Below are positions 58,624 through 64,000 of a stretch of DNA of 64,000 nucleotides, in pieces. The notes under the pieces were generated by a model. The model was not told the origin of the DNA and made no database searches. It worked only from the letters and a program-made list of their open reading frames with translations. The number at the start of each line of letters is the position of its first letter. Position 1 is the first letter of the stretch. The DNA is from Lachnospiraceae bacterium (GTDB lineage Bacteria > Bacillota_A > Clostridia > Lachnospirales > Lachnospiraceae). The DNA is taken from contig JAQUUB010000001.1 in NCBI GenBank assembly GCA_028694115.1, forward strand, positions 1 to 64,000, read 5' to 3'. Made by a program: the position numbers and the translations under genes.

Positions 58624-61600
58624 TTATTTCCTGAATGAATCGTTTAATACTCTATTGTAGATATTATAAAATTCAAATTTATTTTTAACTCTCTTTGCTT
58701 CGAGACCAAAGTGCTGAATAATAGTATTATCTTTAAATCCGTCTAATGCAGCGTACCACGCTTCTCCTTCTCTATAAAGAGGAAAGAACATAATTGGTTG
58801 TCTATATTTAGTCCAGCTAACAATCCCATCAATAAATGTGGAGAAGCCTAGATGTACTAAAGGGCCAGCAAAAACTGAGCCTAAAGTCAGTGCGCTTTTG
58901 GTTACCACGGAAGCACCAGTTAAAACTGTTCTTGTAGTATTTGTTGCAATATTAGTAACAGAGCCAGACCCGAATATACTTGTTGCAGTTGTACCCAACT
59001 GTCTTGCCGTATTAACAGTTGAACCTGCAAGTCTTTCAGGAACTCCTGCTGCAAACATCAAGGAATTAGTGCCAGCTGCTAAGCCTGCTGCTCCTATTGC
59101 TGCGGAGCCTGCTTGAATATTTCTGTCTTCCATCCATGTACTAGGATTGCTAATATCGAGATCTGTCTTTTGGTAAAGATCTAGATTCTCGTAATCTACT
59201 ACATCTGACCCATTTGCAAGTCGAACTAAGTCTGCAATGTTAGTTCCTAGATTACTAAAGCCATTCTCAGAAGGCATATATCTTTTTAAATTTGTATAGA
59301 ATCTTTGAAACTCATCACTCAGCCAGTATGCCGCGCCTTTTGCTACTGTGCTTAATTGATATGCTCCTGATGCATTATCGGGAAACACTATTAGCTTTGG
59401 AACAATTTCAGTTATCCATCCACCATGTGGGCTCATAAGATGAATGACCTTAGAGACACCTACTGGTCCCATAATATCGTTAACCGTATCCCTTAAGATA
59501 AGAATATCATGTGGCTTGATATTTGCTCTTCCCATAATAGTCAGCTTTCCACGATAGACTCTTTCTAGCTCTTTTACTAATTTGGATTTAGCATATCGTT
59601 CAGGGAGGTCATCTACAGAATCTTTATGTGCATTATGGAATGTGAATACTTTCTTAGTGATCTGAGAAGCATCGATATCATCATCCGCTTTCATTTCTGT
59701 TAGTTCATAATCAGTAAAGCCTACACTTCCATCAAAGTTTTCATGCTTAGATTTTGAAGGATATGCAATCTGAACTGCATTACCAACATTCCTTGAAGTT
59801 GTTTCTATTGTATTCGAAATAATATCATGCTCGGAAGCAACTAGATGATATGTCCTAAAAGGTCTTACCATGCTTAAGATTATTTCGTCTTTTGTTGCCT
59901 TGGCATTTGATTGTATCTCTGATCGAGTTACTTTCTTTTTGTTTATTGTCTGTTGTCTTTCTGTGCCAACAATTGCAGAGGAAGCTTCAAGCATTTCCTT
60001 ATCTAAGTTGTAAACATCATAATCTAATTGCTCGCGTAACGTTTGTCTAAAGAATGTATCGCCAACAGTTATCCCTGCTTCTAATGGTGTAGGACCTCTA
60101 TAGAAATATTGTTCCGATGGCTCTCCGAAGTAAATAGTACTTCTATTATCATAAGGAACTACTGAACATATAGTTCCGGGATGCCTATAGGTTAGCTCCT
60201 GGAGGACGTCCCATACTGTATTATTATAGACAGTAAAAGGTGAGCCATTTAGCCATCTGTCTCCTATTTTAAATCCTTCATATGCTGCTGCTGCCGCTGC
60301 TGCAACAAGCAATACCTTCCCTGCCGATGCTGCGGCTACACCAGTAATAGCGAGCTTTGTAGCTCCCCATACTCCTCGCTTCATCGCAGAACTAATAAGC
60401 ACATAATACTTCGCTGTATTCGCTACAGTATTTACAGCTTTTGCAGGCATGGTATAGCCTTTAAAAAGTGATGGAGCAAAAACGTTATCTAGAGCTGAGC
60501 GTCCGCCTGCAAACTCAGGCATAAAACTAATTTCGAAGCCTAAATCTGATTTATAGTTTAAATTTCCAAAGCTAACTATTTCTGGAGAATTCTCAGTCAG
60601 CTTAGCAATAAGGTCGGGGGTATTTGAGTTAAAGCTATATTTGTCTTTTATCGTTGGAGCCTTAATCTCTTTAATTAACTCTTCTCCATTTCCGAGACAG
60701 ACTACTTCAATAATATCTTTTCCGCTTACAGAAACAATCTTGCCATTAAATTCTACATTTAATTTATTTGGATCAACCTCGTATCCCAATCTAGCTTGAA
60801 TCCGAACCCCTTCTGTCAGTCCATATTTTTTCATGTGCATTTCTGCATCTGTAATCTTAGTGCCTTCTTCTTTTCTGTCATTTATTCTCTGAATAATTTC
60901 TCTATGCGTTTGAAGATGACTCATTGTTTGAGATTCAATATCTCGCTTAATCTTATTAACTTTATCTCGATCAGTTCCAACAATTCGAATCACTAAAAGA
61001 TCAGCAGGTTCATTCTCATCCTTAACTATTCGGATATCTATAACGTTACTAACATCAAAATATTCAGAGAAATCTCTAAAATTACTAAGTGCACTGCGCT
61101 GTTCTCTCGCTGATCGATCTGCTAAAGAAAGTTCACTTTCAAAAAATAAGCTATCTTGTTTTAAATATATTTTGAATGTAGGAAATGCCTGTCTTAATGA
61201 GTTGGTCATTGCTGTAGCTGCACCCATTGCTTGGAGTGCTAGCAGCTTACGATGATCTTCATTACTGGGATCATGAGCCATTCCAGACTTAGCTGCATTC
61301 TCATTTGAGGAAGAAAGATTAAATGCTGTAGTGTACCCGCCCACAGGAGGAACATAATCTTCTCCTACATTTTTTACAGCATCCTTACTAATGAAATTCT
61401 CCATTATATTATTGTGAATATTTTGAGATAATGCATCCATCCCTTTCATTGCATTACTTCTATGAAAGTTCTCATCTTCAAAATCATAAAAATAATAAGA
61501 TGGAGATGGCTTCCCTTTAGGAAGTAAGAGATCGGGATATGTTTCAGATTCAGGAATCTGAGCTAATTGGGTTACTGCATTTGCTTTCTCTGTATAAGCT

Positions 61601-63516
61601 TTTGCCCAGCCTCTATATTCCGCCTTAGCTGCTTTCTTTAAAAGATTAATAACAATGACATTCATGTTTTCGCTATTAAGAAAGTTAATATCTCTTCTTG
61701 AGTCTTTTTCCCATATAGTCTGTCTTAATCTTCTATTTCTTAATTCAGTTGTAGTCAAAAGAAACCATCGGCTAGCTACTGCTGAACTCACGCCGCTAAT
61801 CTCATTATCAACCGAAAGAAGATTAGATAATCCTTGAGCCACCATTAAGGCTTCTTCTCTGTCTGGCTCTCGTATTTCTGATGTTATCTGAAAAAATGCT
61901 TTTTGCTGTCCTTCTATTTTTTTTATTTGATATTTGCTTTCAAGTTCCTTGACTATATCAATCCATGAAGACTTTAAGGAGTTACGTCCAAGTCCTGCCC
62001 CGTTACCATCGCTAATATTTTCTCCAGCAATTTTAATAGTATCATTGTCGTTCTTGAGTCTTGTCTCTTTACTCTTAAACTGGAATCTTGAAGCGAATGG
62101 CTGTCCCTGAATAGTGGCAGAAACACGATTAGAAATGACGAGAGGCAAGAGATCATTATAATCGAATGTAACTTTTTTGATTTCTGTGAGCTCTGGGTTG
62201 TAATAATGATTATCTTTAATTACCTTCACTCCGTAATTAACTTGAGATAATCTTTCTGGATACATATTGATTGAGGCATTGGGTTCATCAATAACTGCTT
62301 CATATCTATTTTCTGTATATGGCTTATATTTAAGAAGTTTAGTTATTGGATGACGGAACATTACATAATCTTCCCCTCCGTACTTTTCGTAAAGAATCCT
62401 ATTTTCTGCTGTTCTATCAAAAATTTTTTGCAACTGAGCGAGCTTCAGTGACGTAGCAATCGGATTATTCTCAGAATCTTTTTCTGCGGCTGCATAAACA
62501 ATACCATCAACTTCAGCAATAGAACCACCCATGAATTGAGCAGTCGGTACCGAGTATCCTTGCAATGGAATGTATGAAATATTTGTATTAATTGCAAAGC
62601 TTAAACTCTCTAATATTAGAGCCCCATTTTGATCCAAAGCAGTAGTAGGTATGTCGAATTTTCTCCATCGATAATACACTCCATCTACATCAGGATATCC
62701 CATTCTTTCTGCTGCAGGCATCCATCCCTCTTCCCTTAATCGCTCGTCTTGACTTTTGATTCTTGTCTTAACTCGCTTAGTCATCTGAGAAGGCATTTTT
62801 GGGTCAAATGAAATATCTACGCTTTCATTGAATGTGTTGTATTCCTTGTAAAAAATCTCTAAAGTGTCTTCTAGGAGAAGACCTTCTGATGAAAGGGGGT
62901 CATTAATTAATCCCTTTTGGGTTGTTGTTCCAGTAGTGTAATATTCATTAAATAATGAAGTTGGATTTTTGCTAATTAATGGTTCAGATCCATCTGCAGC
63001 ACCACGATAAAGCACACTTGGTGTATAAGGTAAGTGATTGAACCATGCCATCTGTATGTCGCATCGAAGTAATGATGGATATTCCCCATCAATAGATCCA
63101 GAGATGCTTTCCACAAGGAAAGCCATAGAGATGCTTTCATCTGAATTTGGTCCATAGATCTCAGATCTAAGCTTCTCGTTTTCAACAGTAACAATTGGGC
63201 TTTTTCTTATTTGAATTAAAAGCTTGGCAATATCTGAGTAATTACTTCCACTCTCCCCTAGGTCAAAGGCTAAAGGCATATGTACAAGTATTTTTTTCTT
63301 TCCTCTTTTTCTTGTTGAAGGAATAGGCTCCCTTAACATAAAAGAAGAATCATCATATTCAGTCTGTATTATAGTTATAGACTCAGGAGGAATGTTCATA
63401 AGAACATTATTTAATCGAATATCTCCTGGCTTAACTTTAGTTCCCAATGAAAACTTAGTCATTTCTTTGGTCGCTTCAGGTTTACTATCTTGTGTAAGTT
63501 CTGGTCTATCCTGCAT
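58624..63516 (-). CDS. Very large baseplate hub-like protein
   Basis: This 1630-residue protein opens the minus-strand virion block. The N-terminal ~170 residues are beta-rich (NVLMNIPPESITIIQTEYDD, then LRCDIQMAWFNHLPY), like the gp27/gpD ring domain of tail hubs. The centre (about 580-900) is helical and mixed. Around 1090-1140 an alanine-rich hydrophobic helix (AAASAGKVLLVAAAAAAAYEG) appears, and another near 1500. A barrel-like section, 'HDILILRDTVNDIMGPVGVSKVIHLMSPHGGW' (about 1395-1425), reads like the hub domain found in large-phage baseplates. It may merge hub and tape-measure-like or membrane-contact functions. Transcription probably starts near 63.6 kb, and the ribosome-binding site is weak. 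Confidence 0.7.
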   Translation of the reverse strand: MQDRPELTQDSKPEATKEMTKFSLGTKVKPGDIRLNNVLMNIPPESITIIQTEYDDSSFMLREPIPSTRKRGKKKILVHMPLAFDLGESGSNYSDIAKLLIQIRKSPIVTVENEKLRSEIYGPNSDESISMAFLVESISGSIDGEYPSLLRCDIQMAWFNHLPYTPSVLYRGAADGSEPLISKNPTSLFNEYYTTGTTTQKGLINDPLSSEGLLLEDTLEIFYKEYNTFNESVDISFDPKMPSQMTKRVKTRIKSQDERLREEGWMPAAERMGYPDVDGVYYRWRKFDIPTTALDQNGALILESLSFAINTNISYIPLQGYSVPTAQFMGGSIAEVDGIVYAAAEKDSENNPIATSLKLAQLQKIFDRTAENRILYEKYGGEDYVMFRHPITKLLKYKPYTENRYEAVIDEPNASINMYPERLSQVNYGVKVIKDNHYYNPELTEIKKVTFDYNDLLPLVISNRVSATIQGQPFASRFQFKSKETRLKNDNDTIKIAGENISDGNGAGLGRNSLKSSWIDIVKELESKYQIKKIEGQQKAFFQITSEIREPDREEALMVAQGLSNLLSVDNEISGVSSAVASRWFLLTTTELRNRRLRQTIWEKDSRRDINFLNSENMNVIVINLLKKAAKAEYRGWAKAYTEKANAVTQLAQIPESETYPDLLLPKGKPSPSYYFYDFEDENFHRSNAMKGMDALSQNIHNNIMENFISKDAVKNVGEDYVPPVGGYTTAFNLSSSNENAAKSGMAHDPSNEDHRKLLALQAMGAATAMTNSLRQAFPTFKIYLKQDSLFFESELSLADRSAREQRSALSNFRDFSEYFDVSNVIDIRIVKDENEPADLLVIRIVGTDRDKVNKIKRDIESQTMSHLQTHREIIQRINDRKEEGTKITDAEMHMKKYGLTEGVRIQARLGYEVDPNKLNVEFNGKIVSVSGKDIIEVVCLGNGEELIKEIKAPTIKDKYSFNSNTPDLIAKLTENSPEIVSFGNLNYKSDLGFEISFMPEFAGGRSALDNVFAPSLFKGYTMPAKAVNTVANTAKYYVLISSAMKRGVWGATKLAITGVAAASAGKVLLVAAAAAAAYEGFKIGDRWLNGSPFTVYNNTVWDVLQELTYRHPGTICSVVPYDNRSTIYFGEPSEQYFYRGPTPLEAGITVGDTFFRQTLREQLDYDVYNLDKEMLEASSAIVGTERQQTINKKKVTRSEIQSNAKATKDEIILSMVRPFRTYHLVASEHDIISNTIETTSRNVGNAVQIAYPSKSKHENFDGSVGFTDYELTEMKADDDIDASQITKKVFTFHNAHKDSVDDLPERYAKSKLVKELERVYRGKLTIMGRANIKPHDILILRDTVNDIMGPVGVSKVIHLMSPHGGWITEIVPKLIVFPDNASGAYQLSTVAKGAAYWLSDEFQRFYTNLKRYMPSENGFSNLGTNIADLVRLANGSDVVDYENLDLYQKTDLDISNPSTWMEDRNIQAGSAAIGAAGLAAGTNSLMFAAGVPERLAGSTVNTARQLGTTATSIFGSGSVTNIATNTTRTVLTGASVVTKSALTLGSVFAGPLVHLGFSTFIDGIVSWTKYRQPIMFFPLYREGEAWYAALDGFKDNTIIQHFGLEAKRVKNKFEFYNIYNRVLNDSFRK

Positions 63517-63564
63517 TTATCTTTACCGGTAATGAGTGCGATTATATTAAAGTTCTATTTTGTA

Positions 63565-63593
63565 ATTATAAGTTCCTATAACTTGGTAGGCAA
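63565..63593 (-). promoter_or_regulatory. Proximal promoter P2 of the tail operon
   Basis: On the minus strand TTGCCT (63593-63588), 17 bp, TATAAT (63570-63565). The -10 is perfect and the -35 matches 4 of 6. It is about 50 bp upstream of the hub gene. Confidence 0.6.
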
Positions 63594-63614
63594 CCATAGA
63601 ATACAATAATTCAC
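63576..63614 (-). CDS. Possible 12-residue leader peptide
   Basis: An unusually strong Shine-Dalgarno (AAAGGAGGG, 63626-63618) precedes GTG at 63614, opening a frame of 12 codons: Met-Asn-Tyr-Cys-Ile-Leu-Trp-Leu-Pro-Thr-Lys-Leu, then TAG. It lies in the leader between the distal promoter and the hub gene. It could be a regulatory leader peptide, or the site may be a relic. The SD is partly within the hairpin CTCCC/GGGAG at 63616-63636. Confidence 0.35.
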   Translation of the reverse strand: MNYCILWLPTKL

Positions 63615-63672
63615 TCTCCCTCCTTTAGGTCGGGAGTTAGCCAGAAGTAGTTCTCTTTTTCTCATACTATAT

Positions 63673-63701
63673 AGTATACCATGTAATTTTGTATATGTAA
63701 A
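63673..63701 (-). promoter_or_regulatory. Distal promoter P1 of the tail operon
   Basis: On the minus strand TTTACA (63701-63696), 17 bp, TATACT (63678-63673), with TG at the extended -10 position (TGGTATACT). Both boxes match at 5 of 6. It predicts a start near 63666 and a leader of about 150 nt before the hub gene. Confidence 0.68.
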
Positions 63702-63720
63702 TGACTATACTGTGTCATTT
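63699..63720. other. AT-rich hairpin between divergent units
   Basis: AAATGAC (63699-63705) pairs with GTCATTT (63714-63720). A TATTTT follows on the plus strand. It overlaps the -35 of promoter P1. It may insulate the two divergent units or bind a regulator. The gap 63517-63818 holds no further gene. Confidence 0.35.
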
Positions 63721-63768
63721 TATTTTGGAACTAATTGAGATTGTTGATTAGAATGTATTTTATAGTAC

Positions 63769-63797
63769 TTTTATTATTGTAAACTATGTAATATAAT
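63769..63797 (+). promoter_or_regulatory. Weak promoter candidate before the last gene
   Basis: TTTTAT at 63769-63774 and a perfect TATAAT at 63792-63797 with 17 bp between. It is followed by GGAG and the ATG at 63819. The -35 is poor. Confidence 0.4.
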
Positions 63798-63818
63798 TAT
63801 TTGATACGGAGATTAATA

Positions 63819-64000
63819 ATGCATTATCTAACATTTCTTTTAAAAGATCCAGATACACAATCTATTCGTTGTGTAGGGGTTAAATACAAAAAAGCTAAAT
63901 TCACAAATGATGACTTGCTTCGTATTGCTAAAAGTGGAACTTCCAACCATGACGTTAAGGCATGGATTAAAACTTTAAAAGACAACAATAAGTCACCTCT
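63819..64000 (+). CDS. Probable GIY-YIG endonuclease, N-terminal part (runs off the window)
   Basis: The first 60 codons are visible behind GGAG and an ATG. Residues 14-21 read TQSIRCVG, matching the IRYVG-type second half of the GIY-YIG motif, with Cys in place of the usual Tyr. About 25 residues later, NHDVKAWIKTLKDNNKSP matches the 'V-x-x-WI-x-x-L-x-x-x-G-x-x-P' element of that family. Such enzymes are common mobile homing nucleases in large phages. The catalytic Arg and Glu would lie in part outside the window. The Tyr-to-Cys change, if real, could affect activity. Confidence 0.6.
   Translation, partial: MHYLTFLLKDPDTQSIRCVGVKYKKAKFTNDDLLRIAKSGTSNHDVKAWIKTLKDNNKSP

Noticed and set aside
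1..64000. CRISPR arrays, insertion sequences, integrase genes or attachment sites
   Set aside because: No regularly spaced repeats, transposase or integrase motifs, or direct repeats flanking tRNA genes were seen. The mobile elements present are homing endonucleases and one intron.

Overview
The window is a low-GC (roughly one third G+C by eye), densely packed stretch of a large tailed-phage genome (Caudoviricetes). A gp25-like protein, a gpJ/gp47-like protein and a very large hub-like protein form a contractile-tail (myovirus) baseplate set. The virion genes are long, co-directional and overlap by a few bases. They are accompanied by phage-borne tRNA, DNA ligase, PhoH, DHFR, thioredoxin and RtcB genes, which is typical of very large (jumbo-class) phages. 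The host cannot be named from the sequence. Candidate promoters look like host sigma70 promoters (TTTACA or TTGACA-like boxes, 17-18 bp spacers, TATAAT-like boxes).

Plus-strand part (about 1-18.3 kb): a metallophosphoesterase, then an RNA and DNA maintenance island. This holds tRNA genes in several clusters (Ile, Met, Gly, Ser-GCT, Asn, Ser-TGA, Pro, a broken Trp-like locus, Gln, Tyr), an ATP-dependent DNA ligase, an S-adenosylmethionine-decarboxylase-like gene and an RNA ligase gene (rtcB) split by a group I intron that carries an HNH ORF. Four HNH genes lie among the tRNA, ligase and rtcB genes. Next come lysis and cell-wall candidates (papain-like NlpC/P60-type proteins), three small coiled-coil genes, a PIN-PhoH ATPase, several unknown or structural genes, and an operon of thioredoxin, a C-terminally extended DHFR and an actin/Hsp70-fold ATPase.

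Switch zone (about 18.2-21.2 kb): convergent and divergent short units separated by hairpins. They include a papain-like protein that has lost its catalytic residues, a start-less cupin-like reading frame, a 2OG-Fe(II) oxygenase and small alpha-helical proteins. One of these small genes has its own promoter, an operator-like dyad and a UUCG-loop terminator.

Minus-strand part (about 21.2-63.5 kb): tail and baseplate genes, transcribed right to left from a promoter region near 63.6-63.7 kb. Order: hub-like 1630-residue protein, small spike-region proteins, gp25-like, gpJ-like, wedge-like proteins, very large beta-rich proteins (IPT, Big, beta-helix, FN3 and discoidin-like modules), then tail-fibre and receptor-binding proteins including two glycine-rich candidates. 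Many of these share re-used modules. The window ends in the start of a probable GIY-YIG endonuclease gene on the plus strand.

Working picture: tRNAs plus RtcB and DNA ligase would keep translation and nucleic acids intact during a long infection. The thioredoxin/DHFR unit would serve nucleotide metabolism. The minus-strand block builds an elaborate host-recognition baseplate. Assignments rest on motif reading by eye; no database search was made.
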